10,892 nucleotides of DNA from an uncultured Lachnospiraceae bacterium (GCA_905200565.1 CAJKKX010000032.1:1-10892), one strand, 5' to 3'; numbered from the stretch's first letter, positions 1 through 7,613 are shown. A program made the numbers and translations. The notes: a model not told the origin generated them from the sequence alone.

Positions 1-2598
1 GGGGACTGACGCTTGACGGGGAGGAACCGGAGAATTTCTATGATGCGAGCCTGTGGGGAAGCCTGACAGAGAAAATCGAGGAGCCTTTCGCTTACGGAAG
101 CGCAAATGCCGCATCAGGAAGGCCGGTATTCCCAAGCAGCAACGCAGCGGAGGGAGAACTGGCCACGGACGGGAATCCGGATACTTCCTGGGTGGCAGAG
201 AAAACAGGAGACGGGGAATATTTTCTTCTGGACCTGGAGTTTGTTCTCTATCTTTATAAATTAAAGCTGGGATTTTCCAGCGCGCCGTATCCATATACGA
301 TGGAAACGGCAATGGATAAAAACGGTCCGTGGACAGAAGCGGCAGCTTATACCGGGGAAACCATTGGAAGCCGGATGGAGGAAGAGACCCTAAGCGGCGT
401 GGAAGCCCGTTACGTGAGAGTGACTTTTACGGATGTGCCCGAGGGGGAGAAAGCGTTTTTATCTGAAATCGAAGTATACGGAAATGTTTCCGCCCAGGCT
501 CCACAGTATGTGACAGAGGGCGTTTATCTTTCAGAAACAGCGGACTATGACGCCATTACGACCGGATGGGGCGAAAAAGGGAAAAATGTTTCCTGCGAGG
601 GTTCCCCGATCTGTATCGGCGGGAAGCGTTATGAAAAGGGAATCGGGCTTCATGCGAACAGCAGCATTCCCTATGAGACAGCGGGAAAATATGCAAGGAT
701 TACCGGAGCAGCGGGAGTCGACAACGAGGTAAGCGGCGGAAACGCACTTTTCAGGATTTATGCAGATAACAGGCTGATTTATGAAAAAGAGCTTTCCGGA
801 GGGGAAGCAGACGAATTCAACCTGAGCATCAGCGGCGTACAGAACATCCGTCTGGAGACGGACGCAAACGGAAATGATTCCCAGGATCATACGGACTGGG
901 CAGACGTAAAGCTTTTGGGCGCCGTGCGGGACGTGAGCCTGAAGGGAAGCGGGCTGACAGCTTCCTGTGTGGGTATGACCTCCGGGCTTCATGCAGGGGA
1001 GACCTACGAAGGGATTTATTCGATAGAAAATACAGGAAAAACGGCGAAAAACGTGCAGATGGCTGCGGTTCTTTACGGGCAGGATGGAAAGCTTGTGAAT
1101 TTTGCGGTTCAGTCTGTAAAAGCCGGAGCAGAAAAAAAGAACAACATGGATTTTAAGATGGATATGCCTGCGGATATTACAGGATATCATCTGGAACTGC
1201 TTGCATGGGAGAAGGAGACACTGACGCCTCTTGCAAACAGGGTATGCGTGTATGCAGATCCGGATTATTTAGAGAAAGAGGATGGCAGCAGGGTTTCCTG
1301 GGAGAAAACAGATGGAGAGGACGCTTCCCTGAAAAAAGAGGGAACCTGGAAAAATTGGCCGTCGAACGATGCCTATGGGGGAACAGAGACGTACAATAAT
1401 CCTTCGGAGAGCAATTCCAGCATCTCGTATGAGTTCACCGGGGAATATGTCCGTATCGGCGCGAAGGTAGATTCCAGCCAGGTGGGAGCAGACGTCTATC
1501 TTGACGGAGTTAAGGCGGGAACATTCAGCACGACAGCCTCAGATACCAGTACGAATGTTTACCGGGAGGTATGGGCGTCTGAAAAGCTAAGTGCAGGAAC
1601 GCATACGATAAAACTGGTTCCGATTGGAAAATTTGGCCTGGATTATATTGAAGTGGGAACAGAAAAGGAGGATTCCGGAAAGGAAGAAGGACAGCAAATC
1701 CGGAGTCTGAAAGACGCCTGTGCAGCGCTTTTGGAAGTGATAACAGGCGGAACCCTTGCAAAGTATACGGATGACAGCCGGAGTGCGGCAGCCACGGCGC
1801 TTGAGGAGGCCGGCAGCGTACTCGCACAGGAGAATCCGGCGGAGGAGGCGTGCAGCCAGGCGGCAGAGAAGCTTGCCAGTGTACTGGTTTTAAAAGAAGA
1901 AGCAGATTTGACAGAGCTGAATGCGGCGATCAGAGAGGCGGAAGGAAAGAGAGAAGGAGATTACACGGAGGAGAGCTGGGCGGACTTCAGGAAAGCGCTT
2001 GCGGCGGCGGAAGGAAGCGGCGGCGAAAGAAGGAGTGAGCCAGGAGGAAGCCGATCAGGCAAGAAGCGGTTTGCAGGAGGCAATGGCGTCGCTGAAAGAA
2101 AAAGAAGAACCGCCGACGCCGCCGGAGAAAGAGCCGACGGTAAAACCGTCCGGGGATAAACCGAAAAAGGATGACGTCATAAAAACATCCAGCGGACGCT
2201 ATCAGGTCGTAGATTCGGAGAAAAAGACGGCAAAACTGGTAGGTGTAAAGAACAGAAAAGCCAAAAAGATGAATGTTCCTTCAACGGTAAAATTAAAAGG
2301 AATTACCTATAAAGTAACAGGAGTCGGTGAAAAGGTTATGAAGGGCAATAAAAAACTGGAGAAAATCATCCTCGGAAAGAATGTTGCCGTGATTGAGAAA
2401 CAAGCATTTGCCGGTTGTAGAAATCTGAAAAGCATACAGCTCAAGGGGAAAGCGCTGAAAACAATCCGAAACGGTGCGTTTCAGAAAACCGCTTCCAGGA
2501 TGGTGGTAAGTGCGAAAAAGATGAGCAGAAAGCAGAAGCTTCTGCTGAAGAAAAAGATGAGAAAGGCAGGCATGAGCAAAAAAGGAAAAGTAAAATAA
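1..2598 (+). pseudogene. Secreted multi-module carbohydrate-binding protein (discoidin, NPCBM, FIVAR, LRR), 5' cut by window edge and frameshifted
   Basis: The reading frame starting at base 3 is open from the window edge, so the true start, signal peptide and any catalytic domain lie upstream. Modules in order: an F5/8 type C (discoidin) domain at about 110-480, ending in the typical ARYVRVTF...SEIEVYG; an NPCBM domain at about 510-945, with the KRYEKGIGLHANS and DWADVKLLGAV signatures; an NPCBM-associated immunoglobulin-like segment at about 946-1255; a second carbohydrate-binding beta-sandwich at about 1275-1660 (YEFTGEYVRIGAKVDSS, GLDYIEVG); then FIVAR helices from about 1700. The frame breaks at about 2010-2016 inside a FIVAR repeat and ends at 2159 in a low-complexity Arg/Gly tail. 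The natural C-terminus, with FIVAR end and BspA-like leucine-rich repeats, continues in frame 1 to 2598. Such modules usually flank glycoside hydrolases acting on host or plant glycans, but no enzyme domain is visible here. The break may be a real mutation or a sequence error. Confidence 0.85.
2014..2598 (+). CDS. Out-of-frame 3' part of the surface protein: FIVAR end, linker and BspA-like leucine-rich repeats
   Basis: This is the continuation of the surface protein after the frame break, not an independent gene. Frame 1 is open from about 1921 with an internal ATG there, but homology-like sequence only starts at about 2014 (EAAAKEGVSQEEADQARSGL, the second half of a FIVAR repeat). A Pro/Glu/Lys linker follows at about 2105-2180. 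Next come a beta-strand lead-in (GRYQVVDSEKKTAKLVGV) and LRR_5/BspA-type repeats such as KKLEKIILGKNVAVIEKQAFAGC and KNLKSIQ-like turns. The tail from about 2510 is very rich in Lys/Arg (KMSRKQKLLLKKKMRKAG). This C-terminus is common on Lachnospiraceae extracellular enzymes and probably holds the protein at the wall; that role is inferred. No ribosome site supports separate translation from 1921. Confidence 0.75.
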   Translation, partial: EAAAKEGVSQEEADQARSGLQEAMASLKEKEEPPTPPEKEPTVKPSGDKPKKDDVIKTSSGRYQVVDSEKKTAKLVGVKNRKAKKMNVPSTVKLKGITYKVTGVGEKVMKGNKKLEKIILGKNVAVIEKQAFAGCRNLKSIQLKGKALKTIRNGAFQKTASRMVVSAKKMSRKQKLLLKKKMRKAGMSKKGKVK

Positions 2599-2610
2599 GC
2601 GATCAAAAGA

Positions 2611-2645
2611 GGGAGGCGCACTGGCTGACAGTGCGCCCTTCCGTT
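2611..2645 (+). terminator. Intrinsic terminator after the surface-protein gene
   Basis: A perfect 8-bp stem, GGCGCACT (2615-2622) and AGTGCGCC (2630-2637), closes a 7-nt loop 16 bases after the stop codon. The tail CTTCCGTTTC is only moderately U-rich, so termination may be incomplete. Confidence 0.7.
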
Positions 2646-2660
2646 TCATAGAGAGCCGGT

Positions 2661-2689
2661 TTGACAATCGAAAGTCCATATGCTATAGT
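2661..2689 (+). promoter_or_regulatory. Sigma-A promoter of the MATE gene, extended -10
   Basis: TTGACA at 2661-2666, a 17-bp spacer and TATAGT at 2684-2689, preceded by TGC (extended -10). The start of transcription is predicted near G2696, giving a leader of about 133 nt before the MATE gene. Confidence 0.85.
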
Positions 2690-2695
2690 GAAAAA

Positions 2696-2781
2696 GATAT
2701 TTTTCTTGCCACCGGGTAAGGGCGTTTTGCGCTGAATTTCGTATCGTTAGGTCTTTGCAGATACGAAGTCCGGCGTTTTTT
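2696..2781 (+). ncRNA. Structured leader with attenuator, candidate guanidine-IV (mepA-type) riboswitch
   Basis: Between the predicted transcription start and the MATE gene lies a short RNA that ends in a strong terminator, the layout of a transcriptional riboswitch. The 5' part forms a 6-bp hairpin, CTTGCC (2705-2710) with GGTAAG (2715-2720) and loop ACCG. A GCG/CGC mini-stem (2722-2724 with 2730-2732) shares CGC with the base of the terminator, so the two compete. The loop CCGG (2712-2715) can also pair with CCGG in the terminator's 3' arm (2770-2773). Known background: guanidine-IV riboswitches were first found as the mepA motif upstream of MATE exporter genes in Firmicutes. The assignment rests on gene context, size and layout plus my memory of the motif, not on a model search. 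Another ligand, or simple attenuation, is possible. Confidence 0.5.
2730..2781 (+). terminator. Terminator hairpin within the MATE leader (attenuator)
   Basis: Arms at 2730-2745 and 2760-2775 pair over 16 positions with two G-U wobbles and one A-C mismatch, the loop is 14 nt, and six T follow at 2776-2781. It lies between a consensus promoter and the gene that promoter should serve, so it probably acts as a conditional terminator rather than a gene end. Confidence 0.85.
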
Positions 2782-2802
2782 ACTTACAGGGAAGGTTTTC
2801 TT

Positions 2803-2832
2803 ATGAGAAAAAGCGATGGGAGGACTTTATGA
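2803..2832 (+). CDS. Nine-codon upstream ORF overlapping the MATE start
   Basis: ATG at 2803 follows a good ribosome site, AGGGAAGG (2788-2795), with a 7-base gap, and encodes MRKSDGRTL. Its TGA (2830-2832) overlaps the MATE ATG (2829-2831) in an ATGA arrangement, and the MATE ribosome site GGGAGG lies inside it. Translation of this ORF could couple to MATE synthesis or expose its ribosome site. The peptide itself has no recognisable function. It is too short for coding statistics, so existence as a translated ORF is inferred from the two ribosome sites and the overlap. Confidence 0.45.
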   Translation: MRKSDGRTL

Positions 2833-4145
2833 AAACAAACGCATATGGAAGAGAATTTATAAAATATACATCACTGAACATCCTGGGAATGCTGGGACTC
2901 TCCTGTTATATTCTTGCAGATACCTTTTTCGTGTCCGAAGGGGTGGGGCTGAACGGTCTGGCGGCTTTGAATCTTGCGATTCCCGTTTACAGCTTTACAC
3001 ATGGAACAGGGCTGATGCTTGGGATGGGCGGTGCGACGAGATATTCTATTCTGAAAAGCCAGGGGAAAGAAGAGGGTGCGGACAGAACTTTTACGAATAC
3101 GGTGGAACTGACGCTTGCTTTTGGGGTGTTCTTTGCCCTGACGGGCATTTTTTGTTCGGAAGCCGTGACTGCGATGATGGGGGCGGATGCGCAGGTTTTT
3201 GAGATGACAAAAACCTACCTGCACATCTTACTGCTGTTTGCGCCCATTTTCCTGTTTAATGATGTGATGATCTGCTTTGTACGAAACGACGGCAATCCGG
3301 CGCTGGCGATGACCGGAATGCTGGTGGGCAGTTTCGCGAATATTTTTCTGGATTATTTTTTCATTTTTCCGCTGAAAATGGGGATTTTCGGGGCGGTACT
3401 GGCTACGGGCTTTGCGCCTGCGATCAGCCTGTTAATTTTATCGCGCCATCTGATCAAAAGAAGGAACGGCTTTCATCTGGTAAAAATGAGGCCGAAGCTG
3501 TCTTTGACGAAGCAGGCGGTGCCTTTAGGGATCCCGTCTTTGATTGCAGAGCTTTCATCAGGCATTGTTATGATTGTATTCAATGCGATTCTTCTGCGTC
3601 TTCAGGGAAACGTCGGAGTTGCCGCCTATGGGGTGGTTGCAAACCTGTCGCTTGTGGTGGTGGCGATTTTTAACGGGATGGCGCAGGGAATCCAGCCGCT
3701 GGTCAGCAGGGCATACGGGGCTCGGGATATGGGAAACAGCAGGCGGGTGCTGCGATATGCGCTTTTTACGATGCTTGGGATTGCCGCTGCGGTTTATCTA
3801 TCGGTTTTTTCCCTTGCAGGCCCGATTACCAGTGTGTTTAACAGCGAGAACAACCAGCAGTTACAGGGGATAGCAGAAACAGGGCTGAAACTGTATTTCA
3901 CGGCGGTTCCCTTCGTGGGATTTAACATTCTTCTATCCGTATTTTTTACTTCCACGGAAAAAGCGGCGCCTGCTCATATCATTTCCCTGCTGCGGGGATT
4001 GTTCGTGATTATTCCGATGGCATTTTTTCTGTCCGCAGAATGGGGCGTGAATGGCGTCTGGCTGGCCTTTCCCGCCACGGAGATGATCGTTTCTGCCGCA
4101 GGGATGGGAATGTATGCCGGATGGTTGAAACGGAGGAAGAGATAA
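2829..4145 (+). CDS. MATE family multidrug/toxic cation efflux transporter (MepA-like)
   Basis: Encodes a 438-residue integral membrane protein of normal MATE length, which exports cationic compounds using a Na+ or H+ gradient. The sequence has about 12 hydrophobic segments in two pseudo-repeats. Visible family features are the N-terminal helix with ILADTFFVSEGVGLNGLAALNLAIP, the FVRNDGNPALAMTG region, FANIFLDYFFIFPLKMGIFGAVLAT, and the second-half counterpart NGMAQGIQPLVSRAYGA. It ends in a basic tail, KRRKR. The start at 2829 is fixed by GGGAGG (2818-2823) five bases upstream. The gene stands alone between its own promoter with leader attenuator and the promoter of the next operon. The leader suggests control by a small molecule, possibly guanidine, in which case guanidinium would be a plausible substrate; that is inference. 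No symbol is given because MATE subfamilies are not separable by eye. Confidence 0.9.
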   Translation: MKTNAYGREFIKYTSLNILGMLGLSCYILADTFFVSEGVGLNGLAALNLAIPVYSFTHGTGLMLGMGGATRYSILKSQGKEEGADRTFTNTVELTLAFGVFFALTGIFCSEAVTAMMGADAQVFEMTKTYLHILLLFAPIFLFNDVMICFVRNDGNPALAMTGMLVGSFANIFLDYFFIFPLKMGIFGAVLATGFAPAISLLILSRHLIKRRNGFHLVKMRPKLSLTKQAVPLGIPSLIAELSSGIVMIVFNAILLRLQGNVGVAAYGVVANLSLVVVAIFNGMAQGIQPLVSRAYGARDMGNSRRVLRYALFTMLGIAAAVYLSVFSLAGPITSVFNSENNQQLQGIAETGLKLYFTAVPFVGFNILLSVFFTSTEKAAPAHIISLLRGLFVIIPMAFFLSAEWGVNGVWLAFPATEMIVSAAGMGMYAGWLKRRKR

Positions 4146-4157
4146 GGGAGGCTTGTG

Positions 4158-4187
4158 TTGACAATTCTATCAGGAAAAGGATAGAAT
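4158..4187 (+). promoter_or_regulatory. Promoter of the TPR lipoprotein-hflX operon with inverted repeat
   Basis: TTGACA at 4158-4163, an 18-bp spacer and TAGAAT at 4182-4187. A perfect 8-bp inverted repeat, ATTCTATC (4164-4171) and GATAGAAT (4180-4187), fills the spacer and covers the -10 box, so it could be a repressor operator. No T-run follows, so it is not a terminator of the MATE gene. Confidence 0.75.
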
Positions 4188-4223
4188 AAGGGCATGAGCA
4201 GGTTATAAAAATGGAGGCGTGAT

Positions 4224-5270
4224 ATGAGAAAATGCAGTAAAATGGCAGTCATTCTTTTTCTTTCGTTATTCATGGCGGGATGCCAGAAAAGAGAGGCAGA
4301 ACCCACGAACGTGGAAGTGGGAATGAATGCCGTTGAAAATGGGGATTACCGTGCGGCGCTTACGAGCTTTGACGCGGCGGTCGCCGGGGGAGAAGATCTG
4401 ATCCGGGCTTACCGGGGAGCGGGAATGGCATATATGGGGCTGGGAGAATACGATCAGGCGGTGCGGATGTTTGACGCGGCGCTTCAGGAGACGGATGGGC
4501 GTATGGAGCAGACCAGAAAGGACATTCTGTATTATAAGGCATCAGCCCTCTACCGGCAGCAGGATTATGACGGGACGATTGCTGTGTGCGCGGAAATTCT
4601 GGAGATGGAGAAGGAAGGGGACGCCCTCTACCTCACGGGAACGTGTTATCTGGAGAAAGGAGAGGAAAAGGCGGCGCAGGCGAACTTTGACGCTGCGGTG
4701 CAGGCATCGCCAGAGGACTATGACCTTTACCTGAATATTTATGAGAGCTATAAGGAAAAAAAGCTTTCTGCAAAAGGGGATGAGTATCTTCAGCAGGCGC
4801 TTCAGATTGAGAGCGACGGAAAAAAAGACGCCTATAACAAAGCAAAGATCTACTATGATCTGGAAAATTATGAAGAGGCACAGGCGCAGCTTACAGAGCT
4901 TGTAGGAGAAAAGGATGCGGATGCGCTTCTTCTTATGGGAAAGATCACACTGGCGCTGGAGGACTTCGTGCGGTCAGAAGGGTTATACCGGCAGTATCTT
5001 GCAGAGGTCGGGGAGAATGTGGAAGCGTACAATGGAATCGTTCTGGCCCAGCTTGCACAGAAGGAGTATGATGCGGCTCTTGCGACGATCGCCGAAGGGC
5101 TTAAGCTGGAGGAAACGCAGGGAAAGCAGGAACTGTATTATAATGAAATTGTTGCTTATGAGTATAAGAATGACTTTGCTACGGCAAAAATAAAGGCAGA
5201 AGCATATGTGTCGAAATATCCTACGGACGAAATGGGACAGAAAGAGTATGAATTTCTGAAAAGCCGCTAG
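4224..5270 (+). CDS. TPR-repeat lipoprotein
   Basis: Encodes 348 residues. The N-terminus is a lipoprotein signal: basic MRKCSKM, a hydrophobic stretch, and a lipobox FMAGC with Cys20 as the lipidated residue, so the mature protein should be anchored on the outer face of the membrane. The rest is almost entirely helical tetratricopeptide repeats from about residue 30 to the end; clear examples are GDYRAALTSFDAAV, GEYDQAVRMFDAAL, QQDYDGTIAVCAEIL, NYEEAQAQLTELV and KEYDAALATIAEGL. TPRs bind other proteins; the partner cannot be told from sequence. The start is supported by GGAGG (4213-4217) six bases upstream. It is first in the operon, with hflX 11 bases behind its stop. An extracytoplasmic scaffold paired with a cytoplasmic ribosome GTPase is not an obvious functional unit, so co-transcription may be the only link. 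Confidence 0.85.
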   Translation: MRKCSKMAVILFLSLFMAGCQKREAEPTNVEVGMNAVENGDYRAALTSFDAAVAGGEDLIRAYRGAGMAYMGLGEYDQAVRMFDAALQETDGRMEQTRKDILYYKASALYRQQDYDGTIAVCAEILEMEKEGDALYLTGTCYLEKGEEKAAQANFDAAVQASPEDYDLYLNIYESYKEKKLSAKGDEYLQQALQIESDGKKDAYNKAKIYYDLENYEEAQAQLTELVGEKDADALLLMGKITLALEDFVRSEGLYRQYLAEVGENVEAYNGIVLAQLAQKEYDAALATIAEGLKLEETQGKQELYYNEIVAYEYKNDFATAKIKAEAYVSKYPTDEMGQKEYEFLKSR

Positions 5271-5281
5271 GAAGAAAGAGA

Positions 5282-6535
5282 GTGTTCATGGAACTATTTG
5301 AATTAAAGGAGATTGAGGAGCGGGTGATTCTGGTGGGCGTTCAGGAGAACAACGGGGACGACACCGAAGAATCGCTTCATGAGCTTGAGGAGCTGGCTTC
5401 TACCGCAGGGGCGGTAACCGTAGGAATGCTGATTCAGAACCGGGAGGCGGTTCATCCCGGAACCTACATTGGAAAAGGAAAAATCGAGGAGCTGCGGATA
5501 CTGGCGGAGGAGCTGGGGGCCACGGGCATTATCTGCGACGATGAACTGTCTCCGGTACAGCTTCGGAATCTGGAGCAGGAGCTGGATATTAAGGTCATGG
5601 ACCGGACCCTGATTATTCTGGATATCTTTGCGGGAAGGGCAAGCACCAGCGAGGGGAAAATACAGGTGGAGCTTGCCCAGCTCAAATATCGTCAGGCAAG
5701 GCTGGTAGGACTGCGGGATTCCCTGTCCAGGCTTGGCGGAGGGATCGGCACCAGGGGGCCGGGAGAGAAGAAGCTGGAGATGGACAGACGTTTGATCAAA
5801 GACCGCATCGCCCAGTTGAACCGTGAGCTTGCAGAAGTAAAAAGGCACAGGGAAGTGACGAGGGCAAAGCGCAGTAAAAAGAAAACTCCCGTGGCAGCCA
5901 TTGTGGGCTACACCAATGCGGGAAAATCTACGCTTTTAAATACCCTGACGAATGCAGGGGTCTTACAGGAGGACAAGCTGTTCGCCACACTGGACCCTAC
6001 CACGCGTCTGCTGGAGCTTACCGGGGGAGCGGGGATTCTTCTGACGGATACGGTGGGATTTATCCGAAAGCTGCCGCATCATCTGATTGAAGCGTTTCGC
6101 AGCACCTTAGAGGAGGCGAAATATGCGGACGTCATTCTGCATGTGGTGGATGCTTCGAATCCTCAGATGGAAAAGCAGATGTATGTGGTTTACGAGACGC
6201 TGGCGAAGCTTGGAGTACAGGATAAGACTGTGGTTACGCTGTTTAATAAGCAGGACCGGGTGATGGAAAAAGAGAATCTGCGGGATTTTAAAGCCGATCA
6301 TACGCTGAAGATTTCGGCAAAGACCGGAGAGGGATTGGAGGACTTAAAGGCCCTTCTGGAGAAAATCCTTCAGGAACGGAGTGTTCTCATTGAAAGAATT
6401 TACCCGTATTCCAAAGCGGGGCTGATTCAGATCATCAGGAAGCGGGGGCAGCTTCTGGAGGAGGATTACCGGGCGGAAGGGATTTACGTCCGCGCTTATG
6501 TGCCGATGGAAATTTACGGAACGGTAGCGTTGTAA
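5282..6535 (+). CDS. hflX: GTPase HflX
   Basis: Encodes a 417-residue Obg-HflX GTPase, close to the usual length. HflX binds the 50S subunit and splits stalled or idle 70S ribosomes under stress; it acts in the cytoplasm. The N-terminal HflX domain covers about residues 15-115 (GTYIGKGKIEEL, ATGIICDDELSPVQLRNLE). A middle helical region with RLGGGIGTRGPGEKKLEMDRR follows at about 125-200. The G domain has G1 GYTNAGKST (209-217), the ATLDPTTR switch region, G3 DTVGF (256-260), G4 NKQD (322-325) and G5 ISAKTGEG. The short C-terminal domain is present. The chosen start is GTG 5282, seven bases after AGGAAG (5269-5274) overlapping the previous stop; ATG 5288, two codons later, is an alternative. 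All G motifs are intact, so it should be active. Confidence 0.95.
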   Translation: MFMELFELKEIEERVILVGVQENNGDDTEESLHELEELASTAGAVTVGMLIQNREAVHPGTYIGKGKIEELRILAEELGATGIICDDELSPVQLRNLEQELDIKVMDRTLIILDIFAGRASTSEGKIQVELAQLKYRQARLVGLRDSLSRLGGGIGTRGPGEKKLEMDRRLIKDRIAQLNRELAEVKRHREVTRAKRSKKKTPVAAIVGYTNAGKSTLLNTLTNAGVLQEDKLFATLDPTTRLLELTGGAGILLTDTVGFIRKLPHHLIEAFRSTLEEAKYADVILHVVDASNPQMEKQMYVVYETLAKLGVQDKTVVTLFNKQDRVMEKENLRDFKADHTLKISAKTGEGLEDLKALLEKILQERSVLIERIYPYSKAGLIQIIRKRGQLLEEDYRAEGIYVRAYVPMEIYGTVAL

Positions 6536-6570
6536 AAGAGCGGAACAAATGGAGCAGGAGGAAGAGACAG

Positions 6571-6969
6571 ATGAAGTTATATCCGTATTTGAAAAGTATT
6601 TTGGAGGAAGACCGCTGCGCAGTCGTAATCTGCAATCTGAAGCATGAGATCATTTATATGAATCCGGCGGCAAAAGAGCAGTATGTGAAATGGGGCGGGG
6701 GAGAGCTTTTGGGAAGGAATCTGCTGGAATGTCACAACGACGCTTCACGGGAGATGATACGGAAGGTAGTGGAATGGTTTCAGGAAAGCGGTGACCACAA
6801 TCGAATCTATACCTCTCATAATAAAAAGAAAAATAAGGACGTATATATGGTAGCGCTCCGGGAGGAGGACGGAACGCTGATCGGCTATTATGAGAAGCAT
6901 GAATACAGAAATGTGGAGACAGAGCCGCCGTATGACTTTGAAAAAGGATGCAGGGAGACAGGGATATGA
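6571..6969 (+). CDS. Small single-domain PAS protein
   Basis: Encodes 132 residues making up one PAS domain and little else. The fold is recognisable from CAVVICNLKHEIIYMNPAAKEQY (the AVVI...IIYMNPAA core at about 17-34), the LLGRNLLECHND helix (46-57) and the final strands VYMVALREEDGTLIGYYEKHEYR (91-113). The CHN...S motif with Cys54, His55 and Ser59 resembles the CHPP..S motif of clostridial PAS domains of the DUF438 type, some of which bind haem; cofactor binding here is inference. There is no kinase, HTH or other output domain, so it must act through a partner. AGGAGG (6556-6561) lies nine bases before ATG. The gene follows hflX by 35 bases and its TGA overlaps the next start by ATGA, so it is translationally coupled to the DUF4317 gene. 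Confidence 0.8.
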   Translation: MKLYPYLKSILEEDRCAVVICNLKHEIIYMNPAAKEQYVKWGGGELLGRNLLECHNDASREMIRKVVEWFQESGDHNRIYTSHNKKKNKDVYMVALREEDGTLIGYYEKHEYRNVETEPPYDFEKGCRETGI

Positions 6970-7592
6970 TAAACAGAGAAGATATGCTGGAACTGACGAG
7001 ACGCATGACGCCTTCCAGGACTTCGTTTACCAGGATTGCAGGCTGCTATCTCGACCGGGACGGGGAGATTGACGGAACCTTTAACACGCATTTCCTGAAA
7101 TTGTCCGGTGCGGAAAAGAGTGGAAAACTGGCGATTGCGAAAGCGATTCCTTTTTCCAAAACAAATGAGCAGTTAAAGGAGTATGAATTTCCGAAGGAAG
7201 CGAAAAGGGCGGGGAGCGCCTGGCAGCTTTTGGAGGCCATGAGGTCCTGCGGACTGAAAAATGACGCCCTGATGGAGATATTCTATGAAATCGTGGCGAA
7301 ATATTATCAGGCGGAACATGATTATGCGATTCTTATGTTTCATGACAGCTATGATATTCCAGTCAAAGGCTCCGATAAAGAGCGTCAGTGGGAATCAGAG
7401 GAAGTATATGAGTATCTGATCTGCGCCATCTGTCCTCTGACGGGAGATTATGAGCCGGGAGAACCGGAGTGCGGGTTTCTATATCCTTCTTTTGCGAACC
7501 GGAGCTGTTATGCCGGGCATGTGGCGGTATTTCAAAAGGACGCCGCGCATCCCCACAGAGAGATCGTGGAAAAAGTGTTGGGATGCGTATAA
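6966..7592 (+). CDS. DUF4317 family protein, compact form
   Basis: Encodes 208 residues resembling the N-terminal half of DUF4317 proteins, which are widespread in Clostridia and of unknown function. Family-like stretches are the start INREDMLELTRRMTPSRTSF, the RIAGCYLDRDGEID strand, EIFYEIVAKYYQAEHDYAIL, and EEVYEYLICAICPL followed by GFLYPSFANRSC. Full-length relatives, as I recall them, run to roughly twice this length; here the protein stops soon after the EIVEKVLG helix, and a hairpin terminator begins 22 bases later, so no lost 3' half is visible. No membrane segment or signal peptide. The start at 6966 is chosen over the in-frame ATG 6948 because AGGGAG (6952-6957) is well placed for it and it gives the ATGA overlap with the PAS gene. 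Last gene of the operon. Confidence 0.75.
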   Translation: MINREDMLELTRRMTPSRTSFTRIAGCYLDRDGEIDGTFNTHFLKLSGAEKSGKLAIAKAIPFSKTNEQLKEYEFPKEAKRAGSAWQLLEAMRSCGLKNDALMEIFYEIVAKYYQAEHDYAILMFHDSYDIPVKGSDKERQWESEEVYEYLICAICPLTGDYEPGEPECGFLYPSFANRSCYAGHVAVFQKDAAHPHREIVEKVLGCV

Positions 7593-7613
7593 CAATATGT
7601 CACATTAATTAAT

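Noticed and set aside
531..1190. A 219-residue minus-strand ORF
   Set aside because: It is antisense to the NPCBM region of the surface protein, with no ribosome site or recognisable domain.
192..2159. ATG at 192 as the start of the surface protein
   Set aside because: The frame is open back to base 3 and the discoidin domain already begins before 192, so the gene starts upstream of the window.
5303..5848. A 181-residue minus-strand ORF
   Set aside because: It mirrors the hflX N-terminal coding region and shows no recognisable protein features.
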